A DNA stretch of 64,000 nt from Nematostella vectensis (Eukaryota > Cnidaria > Anthozoa > Actiniaria > Edwardsiidae), in contig NC_064035.1 in the NCBI RefSeq assembly GCF_932526225.1, positions 6,757,501 to 6,821,500 of the forward strand, written 5' to 3'. Every line of letters starts with the position of its first letter. Position 1 is the stretch's first letter. The notes below the pieces were generated by a model that had not been told where the DNA came from, ran no database searches, and saw only the letters and a list, made by a program, of their open reading frames with translations. A program made the translations under genes and the position numbers. This document shows positions 12,901 through 24,878 of this stretch, one piece after another.

Positions 12901-15900
12901 ATCGAATAGTTTGATGCAATTATTTTTCAAACCAATCAAGCTATAAATCAATACAAGTTTGGAATGGTGTGTTGTACACCTGTTTAAAACAGAGTAGTTG
13001 CGCTGACACTTCAAGCATTATCCCTTAATTGGAGCAAAAGCGCCCTTTAACTGTCAGCTCAACTATAATTGGTTTCACAGAGGTGTACAACAATATATAC
13101 TTTTTCACCCTTGTGTTGATAAGCTTGTCTCCAGCTTGTCTGTAGTCTTTTTAAGTATACCACATTTTCTGCAGCAATTAAAGTAATGATAATTTTGATT
13201 AATATATATATTTGTTACCTCTCCATTGTTTTATCTTGCAGTTTACTTTTGCCAAGATCTGGCTTTTATATGCACAGTTTGAAATCAGGCAGAAGAACTT
13301 GGCAGATGCTCGCAAAGCCCTGGTGAGTCCCCCTGGTCAAGGACAGACTCAAGGACTGTACTTATTACATACTTATTCAATAAGATCACTGATAATACTT
13401 ATTTTCTTTCAGGGTACTGCTATTGGTAAATGCCCAAAGGACAAATTGTTCCGAGAATACATAGGTCTTGAATTACAGGTAAAGTAATTTATTATGTGAA
13501 TAATTTATTTTTGAAAATTCCTCCTTTTTTGTGGTGTTGATTTTTTTCGATTAATTCTTCTAGCTGCGGGAGTTTGATCGCTGCAGGAAGATTTATGAGA
13601 AGTTTCTCACATTTAATCCTGCAAACTGCACAACCTGGGTCAAGGTGTGTGAACATGTCTTTTTTAAGTTGTCAGTTACCACTAGAAGAAAGAGTGGTAT
13701 TTTGAGTGCAAATAATGGCCTTCCCCCTACAGATTCCTTCTTATGCCACTCTTTCAGCTGTTTTATTTAGTTGTTAGTTTTCTAATGAATTAGTTTTTTA
13801 ATGAAAGTGCCTTCAATTTTTTTCAAAATACCTCTCTTGAAAAGGTTAAATCAATGTTTTGTCTTTTGACATGTTACATTTTATGTTTGCAGTATGCTGA
13901 GCTTGAGTCTGTTTTGGGTGATGTTGATCGTGCTAGAGCACTATTTGAGCTTGCAGTGGCTCAACCACTTCTTGATATGCCTGAGGTATGTCAATTACAT
14001 TGCAGAAAATCTTGCCTGGAAAGTTAAAAGACCTAAGAACAATACTACCCCACTTAAAATTTTCCTCATTCCTTTTCTTTCTCTTTGTGCTAATCAATAA
14101 AAACTTTACCAAAGATATAAGCACACATGTTGCTTGTTAGAATGCAAAAAATCTCAGTAAGGGAGCGGTCATTAATTACTAGGGGGGGTCAGTATTTTTG
14201 CAAAACCCTGAGCTAAAAAATAGTGACCCCCCCTCAAATCCAAGCCCATAAATCGTGATCCCCCCTAATTGGAGACCCCAAATTGTGCAACCCACCCCTC
14301 CACTTTTTATATTAGATTATTATGTCTTAAAAACCACAGAGACTTGATATACTGAGTGTAACCGAATATACCCTTTATTAAAATATAGATCAGCTAGCAT
14401 GGCAATTTTGTACTATTTATTTTAAGTTAAGTATAGATCTTCACTTTGGCTAATTTAAGAGTGGCACAGAGATAAACAACAAGTACTTGTGTCGCTAGAA
14501 AACGACTATGTCGTCGACAATTTTAACAAAGACAGGTTTTGCAACATTTTAAAGTATTAGAATAGGAAGCTTTGTCTGTCAACCGTGAGAGGGGTTCTCA
14601 AAATTTATTTATATAAAGACAAGATTGGTCCCTGAACAATATGGGAATAGCTACCATTACAATAGTAGGAAACATTGTGATCCGAATAAAGTTAACATTT
14701 AAACAATGACTCTCTTGCTTAGTATTATATTAAAACCAGACTTAAATTTGGTGCCCCCAAAAAATTTTTAACCCTCCTTTTAATACAGCCCTAAAAAATG
14801 TGACCCTCCCCCTAAATCGGTGCCCAAAAAATGTAACCCCCCCTACATATTTGCCAGCCCCCTCCCTAGTAATAAATGACCGCTCCCTAATATGGTCACC
14901 CAGATAATAGCCAATTTGAGCATGAGCCCTCACAAATTAAACTGCCCTTTGCCGGAAGCTAAAAAACCCACCGATGTGCAACATACCCTGGGTTTTATTC
15001 AATTATAGAATAACTCAATGACCTTCCAAATAATATTTCCCTCATCAGGTTCTTTGGAAAGCTTACATTGACTTTGAGATCAATCAAGAAGAATTTGATC
15101 ATACTCGAGACCTCTATGAACGGTTACTGAAGCGTACCAATCATGTCAAGGTTTGTTTCTACACTACACAATGCTAGCCAAGTAGAATGCAGCTAGAGTA
15201 TGTTGTTATTTTCATTGTAGCATGCCAGTTAAGCAGAAAACACAAGTTTGTGGGCAGGACTGTTTTGAATATCCACACAAAATTGATAAAAAATAAAATA
15301 TCGTAATATACAGATAAATCTTGATCCTTACAAAAAGGGAGGCCTCCACCCTTTCCAGAAGAGTGTTTATCCAAACCCCCTGACTTTTCTTGGGTTTTGA
15401 GACTGTGCCTCCCCTCCCCATTCAGGTATAGTTAACTGCTTTGCTCCTTTTAGGTGTGGATCAGTTATGCACAGTTTGAACTCACAACTGGAGTAGAAGG
15501 GTGCACGGATCAGGCAAGGTGAGATTGTTTTGACTCTTACTGTTCCATGATCTGAGTCTCCACAAATGTGAAATGTATTTTTTTTCTTGTTTTTCTTTTA
15601 TTTTCTGTCTGTTGTTTGAAGTCTTGAATTTGTGTGAAATAAAGTTTAAAGTATGTTCATTGAGACTTGTGTCTTGAACAGGGGTATCTACAAACGTGCT
15701 GACAAGCAGTTGCGTTCAGCTGAGAATAAGGAGGAGCGAGTGCTACTACTCGAGTCATGGAAGGAATTAGAGGTAAGAAACCCACGAGTTGTCATTGATA
15801 GTATGTCAAAGGTTATTACAAAAGAAATTGGTTAGTGATAAGTTATGTAGAGTTTTAGGGTCATTAGGTTTGTTGTGTCTAATCAACCAAGTTCACGTTT

Positions 15901-16756
15901 AATTGTCTATGACAGAGAATGGGGGGAAAGGTTATCCTATCCATAATCTAGCCTACAATTGTAAGAGCGGGTGGCTTAAATCTTACCCAGGAGTTCAGAG
16001 GCGCTGGGTCCGCATCATTCACCCCACCCCTGGTTGCTAGGTTACTCAATTCTTAATGTAGCAACACAAAAATATTTACTCCCTAATAAATCCTTTAGAT
16101 TTAAGTCTATGCAGGGATTTTTTTAGAAGTAATTTTAATATTCCAAACTTAGCTTTAAATTAAACACTTTTAACAGCCTAAAACATAGATATAAATATAT
16201 AGCATGATTAGAAATGTCATAATAACTTTTAACTTTATTTCACACAAATTTAAGAATTCACACAACAGATAGGTAATACAAGAAAAAATAAATATATAAA
16301 AAGTAAAGAAAATTTTTTTTCCAGGATTCTTATGGTGATGAATCGAGTCAGACAGAAATGAAAAACCGAATGCCACGGCGTGTGAAGCGGCGTCGCAAGC
16401 TGCAGGCAGATGATGGAGTGAGTATCTTAAAGGTGTATTGAATGGGAGCATTGTTGGCCGGGTTGGTAGAGTATTGCTCTGTAGTGTCTGTGCCTCTCAC
16501 TATTTGGTTCCAGGTTTGATTTCTGGTTTGAATGTGAATTGAGTTATCAATTCCTGGTTATCAGGTTTCTCTCTTTCATTTTATTCCATCCATCCAAATT
16601 GTAAAATCACTTAGATTTATGTGATTTCCTTGTTAACAGAGTGATGCTGGCTGGGAGGAATATTACGACTACATCTTCCCTGATGATGACACCTCTATGC
16701 CAAATTTCAAACTTCTACAAATGGCGAAGATGTGGAAAGAGAAGCAGAAAACATAG
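6934..16756 (+). CDS. CRNKL1: Crooked neck-like protein 1 (HAT-repeat spliceosome factor)
   Basis: Crooked neck (yeast Clf1/Syf3) is a scaffold of the Prp19-associated complex in the nuclear spliceosome. Twenty-two exons join in frame to 671 aa: 6934-6987, 8513-8602, 8716-8778, 8871-8962, 9397-9480, 9562-9636, 10265-10503, 10863-10969, 11151-11213, 11785-11883, 11990-12118, 12398-12469, 12815-12874, 13242-13322, 13413-13478, 13564-13644, 13893-13985, 15049-15150, 15454-15518, 15682-15772, 16325-16417, 16640-16756. The protein is almost entirely half-a-TPR (HAT) repeats, each with a W..Y/F pattern and an ARxIYERA-like helix (for example [38 protein letters not shown]). The start has a short basic leader ([15 protein letters not shown]) and the end is basic then acidic ([20 protein letters not shown]), as in animal orthologues. 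The length is close to the family norm. Exon 9 is followed by a donor-containing minisatellite. Confidence 0.96.
10693..10765 (+). mobile_element. Diverged fragment of a tRNA-derived SINE
   Basis: This piece of CRNKL1 intron 7 has TTGGCAGGGC, then CTGTAGTGCCTGTGCCTC, then CACTGGGTTCCAG. These match the head of the better-kept SINE at 57660-57893, but the pol III boxes are decayed. Confidence 0.5.
11203..11663 (+). repeat. Minisatellite of CRNKL1 exon 9 end plus splice donor, 13 copies
   Basis: The unit is about 34 bases (up to 41 in some copies). It begins in the last ~11 coding bases of exon 9 (AGCAATGCCAG), crosses the donor (GTAATGT) and ends in the intron with a TATGCTATACATAT-like tail. 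I count 13 copies, the first being the real exon end. All 13 keep CCAG followed by GTAATGT. Variation between copies (ATTATG or ATCATG, ACAAAT or ACATGT) suggests an older array with local homogenisation. Confidence 0.95.
12971..13092. mobile_element. Short inverted-repeat element in CRNKL1 intron 13
   Basis: The ends are inverted copies: GTTGTACACCTGTTTAAAAC on the left and its imperfect reverse on the right (GGTTTCACAGAGGTGTACAAC read 5' to 3'). The internal text TAGTTGCGCTGAC also occurs in similar form near 44560. It looks like a non-autonomous DNA element with no coding content. Confidence 0.6.
14161..14887. mobile_element. Non-autonomous inverted-repeat transposon (PIF/Harbinger-like)
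   Basis: The 727-base element in CRNKL1 intron 17 begins GGGAGCGGTCATTAATTAC and ends with the inverted counterpart GTAATAAATGACCGCTCCC. It is flanked on both sides by TAA (14158-14160 and 14888-14890). A 3-base TAA/TTA target duplication is typical of PIF/Harbinger elements. The inside is rich in C-runs and has no transposase frame. The superfamily is inferred from the target site only. Confidence 0.7.
16448..16560 (+). mobile_element. tRNA-derived SINE copy in CRNKL1 intron 21
   Basis: TTGGCCGGGTTGGTAGAG resembles a pol III A box. About 50 bases later GGTTTGATTTC resembles a B box. The text between (CTGTAGTGTCTGTGCCTCTC) matches the SINE at 57660-57893. It is a mutated copy. Confidence 0.6.
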
Positions 16757-17088
16757 GTAGTGCGCCAAAAAGATTGTATGTAGGTACAAAACTTTGTAGT
16801 TTGCAAAGGTTTTTTTTTTAGGAATCACTCTGCTGACAGGCAAGGAACTTGATAGGCTAGTGGTCATGAAGAAGATACAGGATCTACTACTTACTACGCT
16901 CCTCCACATCCTAATTTTACAAGATAGCAACCTCTGGGCTTTCTCCCCGAAACAAAAAAACTTCTAAGCCTACAAGTAGGCTATGCCTACACTATTTTGG
17001 AAAGGATAAGGAACACAACAGATACTTTTCAGCTTTTAATGTTTTAAAGGGCCATCTCACTAGATTGGTCAATCAAAGAAATTATGCC

Positions 17089-17094
17089 AATAAA
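17089..17094 (+). terminator. Polyadenylation signal of CRNKL1
   Basis: AATAAA about 330 bases after the CRNKL1 stop codon. It lies six bases from the opposing signal of FBXL4. Confidence 0.55.
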
Positions 17095-17099
17095 ATCTC

Positions 17100-17105
17100 T
17101 TTATT
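17100..17105 (-). terminator. Polyadenylation signal of FBXL4
   Basis: AATAAA on the minus strand (TTTATT on the plus strand), about 110 bases after the FBXL4 stop at 17215-17217. Confidence 0.55.
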
Positions 17106-17214
17106 ATCCGTGATAGGAGGTGCATGGATATGATGTGAACTGTACAGATAATTTTTTTTAATTAAAAAATTCTAGAAAAGTGTGATTCTTATTCCAAGTA
17201 TTTAACTTTTTCAT

Positions 17215-20200
17215 TCATTGGCCATCGGAACTAACAAAACTCTTCTTGAATGCAATGTTGGGGTGATCCTGCCTCAATTGCTTCACAAATTCATTACTCA
17301 GTTTATTACAAAAGGACAGATCAGCAAATTTAAGCTTGCAGCAATTTTGTACCACTCTGAAAACAAAGACAAATATTGATTAATACCTATTCATACTTTG
17401 TATGCTTCTGTATAAGGTAACATAACAAAAATGTAGACAACAGATAACAGTAGAACTGTTTCAATAATTAAATAGAATCCTTTGAAACACATATTTTTTC
17501 TGATACATTTCAACAATTTTCCATGATGCAATAAAATGGCATTTGGTCTGTTTGGGAGTTATCACCTTTTAATTGTTACCATAGTAACTAATGCAGTTCC
17601 AAGAATATCAAGTTGCTCAAGTTCCTTGCAGTTTTCTGCAATTTCGTTGACATCATCATCACTCACAGAGCTAGTAAAAAAAAAAATTACAACCATGACC
17701 TGCATTGACCCCTGTAAGGAATCTACTATAAACATATTTTTAGAATGAGAAATACCATTGTCAGGAAAAACCAGAGCATCCGCGGAAACTAAGGGCATTG
17801 AGGTCAACATAACAAGATACAAGAATGAGGCAGAACAAGCTGGCAGGGAAAGAATGTAGTGGGTGTGAAACAAGAGGAACTCAATACGTAAACCTTGATG
17901 CCCTGGGTTCCCGTGGATAAATGCAGAAGAAGAAAAAAGAACATTTTGGCAAATTTAATATATATATATATATCATTCAACAAAATTGCCAAGCCCTTCC
18001 CTAAAAAAGGTCCATCTGAAAGGAGGTTATTCTGCATATTGCTCACCGAATAGCAGCCATGAAAAGCTTCTTCAATTTCGGACATTTTCTTGTGAGTTCT
18101 TGTATGCAACCACTGGAGGAAACCACATTAGTGCTGAAAACAATTAATGTTAAGAGGCTTTGTTTTGCATCATTTCCTCCAATGTTCCTTTTTTAAAACT
18201 ATATAAAAAAAATTCTTGAACAATTTTAACACTACTCCTTAGCCCATTAGGAACACAATTTATCTCACTCTTGCATGAACTTACCACCACCCAATCTCCA
18301 GCTCTTGTAGCTGAGTGCACCCATTTGCTAAATTAAAGACTCCATCAGAGGTCAGCGACTTCTGCCGCCAAAGATCCAGTGACAAAAGACTTCTAAAACA
18401 AAACAATGCATTTAATTAAAACCATTTATCAAGTGATATGATACCAATTTATTTATTGTGTTGGTACTGGATGCCTTAGTGAGTGAGTTGCTCCTTTTTA
18501 GTCCTTTGGTTTTTATTTGGTACTACTGAGCACTAAATTGTGGCATAATGCACTCTAGAGGGCAGATATTAAATGAGATCACTACCTGCAATGTAGCGCT
18601 AGTGTCTGTGTGATGTCATCACACTGAGTGATATCTGCACACCCTCCAAGATTTAGATGCTTCAAGGTCGGCCAGGAACTGAAAACAAAACAACATCTGT
18701 CAGAGTAAAAGTATGGGAAAACCCTGAATTGTCTAAAAAGTAAACAAAACACTATTTAGTAAAAAAAACCCTTCTAGTGGCAGTGATATCGGCCTATTAT
18801 GTCCAAGGATGAGAAATGGTATGAAAGATAAAGAGTTGGCCAAAATGGGTAGCTTTGAGGGCAACTGACATTTTGAGGACCATTTCTCCTCCACTAAAAA
18901 ATATCTGCTTATATCCCAGTGAGCCAAGTAAGAGGTTCATTTATTGGATATTTGATTACTTGAAAAGTGCGAACATGCCAAGCTATGACAAAAAATGGTA
19001 TGCTAAAATGGAACAAAAGTTCATAGATGCACTCCATTCTAATTTGTTAATATGTTATCCTAAAACATTAAACCCATTCACAAACCATTACCTTTTTTAC
19101 CATTGAATAAGTTCTGGGCTTTTTGAGTTGACTTATTTTTGTGTTTTCTGGTTTCACTTTGGCTACTCAATTCTCATATTTATTGGTATTTTTTGTCAAA
19201 AACCTTGGTTGGCTGTACCTTTTATTTTTTCTGGTATTAAAAATAAGTTCCGGCTGCAAACAAATGCTCACAGGACAGGTATCACTATGGCTAGAGGGTA
19301 TCGCCTCATATTTGTCCTGTGAAAATGTAGATGTTACCATAAAGCAGAAACAAGGATGGTGTCTGTTATAGCAGTTTGATACAAGTTCAGTCTTTCCAGT
19401 TTCTTTAGCATTTGAAGCTCAAGAAATCCCTTTTCCCCTATTGCCTTACACGATGAGATGTCAAGCTCTGAAAAATTAAAACAAAATCGGTTACCAGCTG
19501 ACACATTTCTTTAACTATTATTAATAGCATATTGGGCAGTATTGTATTGGTCATCCATATGGACTGTGGGTGATGTGTTAGGAAGACCTCCTCACTCCTG
19601 CTTCATATCTGCCAGTAGCCCAAGTATCAGGCGATTTTATGTTTCAAAAGTCAGAGAGCAAAAATAATTGTTTCCTGGTATATACTTCATAGGGAACGAT
19701 AAAAGGGCCTGGCATTCAGGCTAATCTGCCAGCCCTGAAAACTCCCAAATCACCAACAAAACAGGATATTGTGGTATAAATACAACAACTGTACTAGGAA
19801 TTTTTTGGGAAGACATGCAGTAAACATGGAAAGTTGGCTGAAACCTTGCTATGTATCCAGGCTCAACCGAGAGAGTATACACTGGTTTATCCAGAACGTT
19901 TACCAAAAATTAATAAAATAAGGGGTGGATAGCCATCCTGTTAATGGGGACAGTTTTATGGGTATCTTCATAGTGTTCTTATAAGCAGGTCCACTCTAAA
20001 TAAATGTACCTTGAAGACTAGGGCATGTCCTTGATATAGTGTAGACTGCATGACTTGTTACAAATGAACAACTACTGAGGCGCAGACAAATCAGCTGTCC
20101 ACATGAAGACAAAAGAAAACTGAAAACATGGCATTAGAAATATTGAGCGATAGAATGATAACAGTCAATGGTATTTTTTGTTTTACTTTTTTTTCTTTTA

Positions 20201-23200
20201 AAGATCTTCTTGAAGAAAATTAAATAATGTGGAGTACATTTAAGTTGATAGTCGTAAGGAAAATAAAAAACATATATATATTGTTTAAATAAATATAGCT
20301 TAAATACCAAGAATAAATAACACAAGAAAAAAATGTGCATGAAAACTATAAACCCCATACTGTAAACCTGAGTTCAGGGCCTGGTATAGAACTGCAGCTC
20401 ACAACAGAAATATGACAGCAGCACTGCCTCGTTTTTCATATAGCTCTAAGTAGAGGATCTAATAGTTCTTACTTTTCAAATCCAGCAGCAGTTACTGCAC
20501 CATAGGGCCCTGCCCATGCAAGGCTCAGCTTCTCTGTTCCAGTACATCTCGACTGAATCCCTGCAAGTGCAGTGTCACTTATCTGCAACTCAAAAAGATT
20601 CCCATAAGATGTAAATTAAAAAAAATAAATAATTGGCATAATATATGTCCAGATTGAACTAAAAAAAAAGAAAGGATAACTGTATATAATGGGGAGAAGG
20701 TTGTTACTATCTGTTGGAATTGGCTGATGGATTAAAATTAATTTTATCATGTGTAGTTATGCTGATGCATAGTATAGAATGGACGAAAAAACCACATGTT
20801 GCAAAACATTGGATATAAGTGCTTAAAACTTTGGCTTCGCTCTGGCTACAAGGGCCATTTTACTGACTTAATGTATCTTATTCCTTGTTATAAGATCATA
20901 AGTCTTGTCTGGTACTTTCTCAATAAGAACATTTGTAGGCAGCTGTGCAGTAGAACTAAACTGCCACTGCTTACAAGCATGTAAAGTAGAACAGACCAGA
21001 ATTCACACTATCCTTACCAAAGTCCAATAGGGTTGTAAATCCAACTCTTTAAACCACACTGGATCATAGCAGTGTAGAAAAAATAACCTATACATGGAAA
21101 TACAAATAAATCAGAAAGTTTGTTTTACAATCTATGACATGTTATTAGATATTCAAAAGCATTCATGAACTTACTTGCAAGTGCAAGCTGCTTTTATCAA
21201 ATCTGTCAACTCAAGATATGTAAAGATAAAATGGCAAACTTCACTCTGCAAAAAAGAAAAATATATATGAGAAATCCTAATTCAACCAACTCTTTCTTCT
21301 AGGCACTAATTTCTTGCACCCAAGGTTTTTAGTACATTTTTCAATTCACAAGCTCATTGCATTTTGTGTCTCATACACAACATCTCATTCATTGTTGCAC
21401 ACATCATTAAGGGTGTTGGGACATATCTCGTTACTTAGCGATTTGGTTGTTAGGCACATGCGCAATCATCCGGGAACTTCATACTTTTCAGTGGGAAAAT
21501 CATTTTAGTTACATAAACAAACTCCCGAAACTGTCAAGAAAATGTAATAAACAACGAATACCGTAAAACAAAAATAAGATAGTGTGGTTTTTCACCTAGG
21601 GCACCTAATTGGCAACTCGAAGTGCTGATTCCATAAAAAAAAAGAGTTGTTAATGCGTATTTCACTGTTAAAAAGTGGGAGAAAAGTAAACATTTTTATT
21701 TAAAAAATTATCACAATATTTGCATTAGTAACCCGGCTTTATCGCATTATTTAACTGCACATGCAAAGATAATTCTAATTGCAGTTTGCGTTTCTAACGG
21801 TATTATCTTTGTGAAGAACTGACGCTTCACAATTTTTTTAGGCAGAGAATATTCACCTAGTTGCCCTCTACAAAACTATGTATCCATTTTCCAATATCTT
21901 AATATTCCCAATATCTAAATTAAAGAAATTATTCAAATGAGGGAAAAAATAAAAATTAAAACTGCGAAAATTTCATTATTTGGAAAAATCGAAAACGCAT
22001 ACCTTACTTTGTAGGCACCCCCCCTAATAATGTTATAAAGCTATATTTATATTTATTGCAGATACTGCAGATACTTCAACAGCTAAGATTATAGAATTTT
22101 TCTGTTCTGCCATCATGTGATGACGTCATCACCATTTAGAGATTCAATAGACAATGATGCCATGCCTGAATTCATTCCATTTAACCAATGTTTGGCAGAT
22201 TTATAACCTCTTGAAATTTTCCAAGCAACAGCCCCTCAGAGAAATTTTCCAACACCCTTAAACTCACTGGCAGAATATCAAAAAAGCCATTGTCCCCTGC
22301 TGGGTGTCTGTTAGGGTCATCATGCTGTGATTTGTCACTGATGGAGAGTTGCTTGAACAGCTTGGTAGTGCTGACTACAGCTGATGTCGCAGGTGACATT
22401 GTGTTAGCTGGCTGGGGAGATGGAACATAATTTGCCACTGGAAGATTTCCCATTAACTCAACAGCATCCAGCTCAGTGTAGTAGTCTAAATGGTCTTGGT
22501 TGAATTCCAGTCGGATAAGACTAAACAAATTAGACAAAACAGTTTGTTAAGGGCAATCAATATTTTTGTTACTTCTAATCTGATTTTGCTGTGTGGTGGT
22601 GTGCATACAAAGATATTAATGAAAAAGTTGTATTTTTGTAATGAGAGTATAAAAAGCCATTACCTGGTTGGCTTGTCACAGCGTCTGATCTGAGGAGAGA
22701 ACATTCTTGCAACAGGAGGAGGGCATTGTGGGGGCCCTGACCATAGTGTCACCCATCTCCTGAGATGACATGGAAAATATCAAATGGGAGATGCTACATG
22801 CCTGGGGGGGAATCCCATATTATAATGATGGGGATGCTTGTAGGGAATTTCATTTTTACCTCTGAAAGGTACCAAAAAGGGCGTGGCTCGAGCCAATTTT
22901 TACCCCTAAAAGGTAAGAACGTACATTTATAGTTGAAAAGCATTTAAATCCATTTCATTAAACTTTTTTTAATATCGAAGTAGCAGCTTGTTCTGACCCC
23001 TGAAGGTACTGCCAGCGCTTGAACTCGAACCCCCTAAAAGGTACAAAACCCATGATTTTTACTCCTAAAAGGTACTACGAGCATCCCTGTCATCTCGGTA
23101 CAGGGAGTCCCCCAGGGCCGACATGATTAGGTAGAAGTACAACAAGCCTCCTAAAGCCTTGGCAATTCTGACACAGTTTGCAGATCATGTTGTGGGGTAC

Positions 23201-24197
23201 AAATTCAATTAATTAAAAGTAGCTCATCAAAATTTCTATTCTTACGTGATTGGCTGAGTCAGGCATTTCTAGAAATAATGCTAGGCAACCTTGATGCTAT
23301 TAGCACAAGGCAAAAGACCCTTTTTTCTCATACCTTTTAGTATGTACCATGTTGGTGTCTGTCTGCAAGGCCAGTATCCGTACAACTGCACCAGGATTGT
23401 AAGTCTCTAAGATGTTGATTACTTTGGGGTAGACGGGAACTTCATATGCTATGTCTATAAATATCAAATAATTTATCAATTATGCATAGTCATTTGAAAC
23501 CCTCTTCCCCTATGGTCCCAGGAAGTTTGGGGTTAACATGGGGGTTTAGAGCACTTTTAAATTAGAATCTGCACCAAGGGGGTTGTTTTTACTCTTAGAC
23601 TTGCCCCCGTCCAGGAGGGGTGTGGACGAATAAAATTTGTAAACAGCCTCCCACCATGTTGGAAAACACAGAAGCCCTTTGGGAACATTGGCTGGGGGTT
23701 TCAAATGACTAGTGCATTATTTCATTTTGTATGGCTACCGAAATGGCTATAAAAACTCATTCACGCTGATTTTTGGAAAATGAGGTACTATTTTGAGATA
23801 ATCACCTTTAAACAGTGAATTGCAGCTTACCAGCAAAATCCTGACTTATGAAATCTGTGGGAGTACGAGTTTTGCATTTTAGCTTGCACGGACATGACGG
23901 AGCAATCTTCCACCAACGACCATATGTTCGCTGCAGAAAAATAGTATTCAGTTTTTTTTCTGTGCAGGATGGATGTTCCGATGAATTCGGAAGATAAAAG
24001 TGGTAAGTTAAATCTTTAAAGATTCATACTAAAACAAATGCTTGGACGAAATCACCGTAAGCAGGATAACTGTAGCCCGCGCCGGCCAGGTTACTCGCCG
24101 AGTAATTTCTTCCCATACCGTACTGACTTGAAAACATGGTGACCTCTTGTCCGACCTGCCGGACGGGCCTGATGGGCTGGTGGTCGGACTCTGCCAT
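17215..24197 (-). CDS. FBXL4: F-box and leucine-rich repeat protein 4
   Basis: FBXL4 is a mitochondrion-associated F-box protein that in mammals restrains BNIP3/NIX-dependent mitophagy through an SCF ubiquitin ligase. Fifteen exons join in frame to 587 aa from the chosen ATG: 24030-24197, 23831-23930, 23334-23454, 22664-22759, 22268-22520, 21175-21245, 21018-21087, 20473-20582, 20010-20119, 19338-19467, 18586-18678, 18285-18392, 18047-18133, 17566-17670, 17215-17356. The N-terminal discoidin-like region includes FSSQYG, RTYGRWW, ETYNPGAVVRILA and DYYTELDAVEL. The F-box (about 240-285) reads FFDILPSEVCHFIFTYLEL. C-terminal leucine-rich repeats include LNLGGCADIT, LSLDLWRQKS, LEQLDILGTA and a KKSF ending, all matching the animal family. 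The frame stays open upstream of the ATG to about 24345, so the real start may lie in an earlier exon; the human protein (about 620 aa) has a longer N-terminus. Confidence 0.93.
22805..23113. mobile_element. Inverted-repeat element in FBXL4 intron 3
   Basis: Left end GGGGGGAATCCCATATTATA followed by GATGGGGATGCTTGTAG. The right end is its imperfect inverse, with CGAGCATCCCTGTCATCTC and a terminal GGGAGTCCCCC. Inside, copies of a CCTTTTAGG motif (AAAGGTAC, TAAAAGGTA) recur. There is no coding content. It is probably a MITE of unknown superfamily. Confidence 0.55.
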
Positions 24198-24878
24198 CAA
24201 CCAGTGATATGGCGTCCGACGTCCGAACGGTAGATCATAACCATCTGCGCGCGCAGCATGCTGGGGCTGACACAGGGAACCATGGATAAAGAATGGTTTT
24301 CTTTCTCCATTTGTGTCATTTGCTTCCTGCCATTTCCTTATTAACGTAAATATATAAAAAATTTCTTGTTAATAGTAAAGAGTGTAAATTTATAAATGCT
24401 TCGTTCAAGGTAGTCTTTATTATCTGTTTCAAGAAATTATCTTATTAAAGATAAAAAAGGGGCACAAGGTTTTCTGTTGAATTTTAGAAGAAGAATATAG
24501 AAGGTTAGTGTGTTTTACATTTTTATTTGTTAATTTTACTACTTATGGCAATAAAAAAATTGAGTATTGCGCGGCTGCTAAGTAGGAGGCGCGGCTGCTA
24601 AGGGTTTATTCGGCCCGTGATCGGATCGAGCCTCATCAAAAATTTCGCGTCTTCCTATAGATACCAGAATACGGCTTAGAATGACTTCACTCTATAGTTG
24701 ATGAACACTTAAGGCACTCTCCTTAGCTCTCTGCCCTGATGGACTGGCTTTGAGATAACTGTGGTTCGGATCAAGAAACTTCGGACTACTCCAAACATTT
24801 GCGACGTGGCATCGCTCTTGACTCACATAAGCACCCGCATTTTGTGTCTAAAATATTTTGGTTCTCCGCCCAGTCACC
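24198..24878. other. Divergent spacer between FBXL4 and GALNT-A
   Basis: The part up to about 24345 reads open in the FBXL4 frame on the minus strand and may be coding or 5' untranslated. The rest is the upstream region of the first GALNT gene. No repeat or RNA gene is recognised. Confidence 0.4.

Larger units (their letters stand above)
16757..17214. other. Convergent 3' ends of CRNKL1 and FBXL4
   Basis: This gap of 458 bases holds both 3' untranslated regions. The plus-strand AATAAA at 17089-17094 serves CRNKL1 and the minus-strand one at 17100-17105 serves FBXL4. No other gene is seen. Confidence 0.6.
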
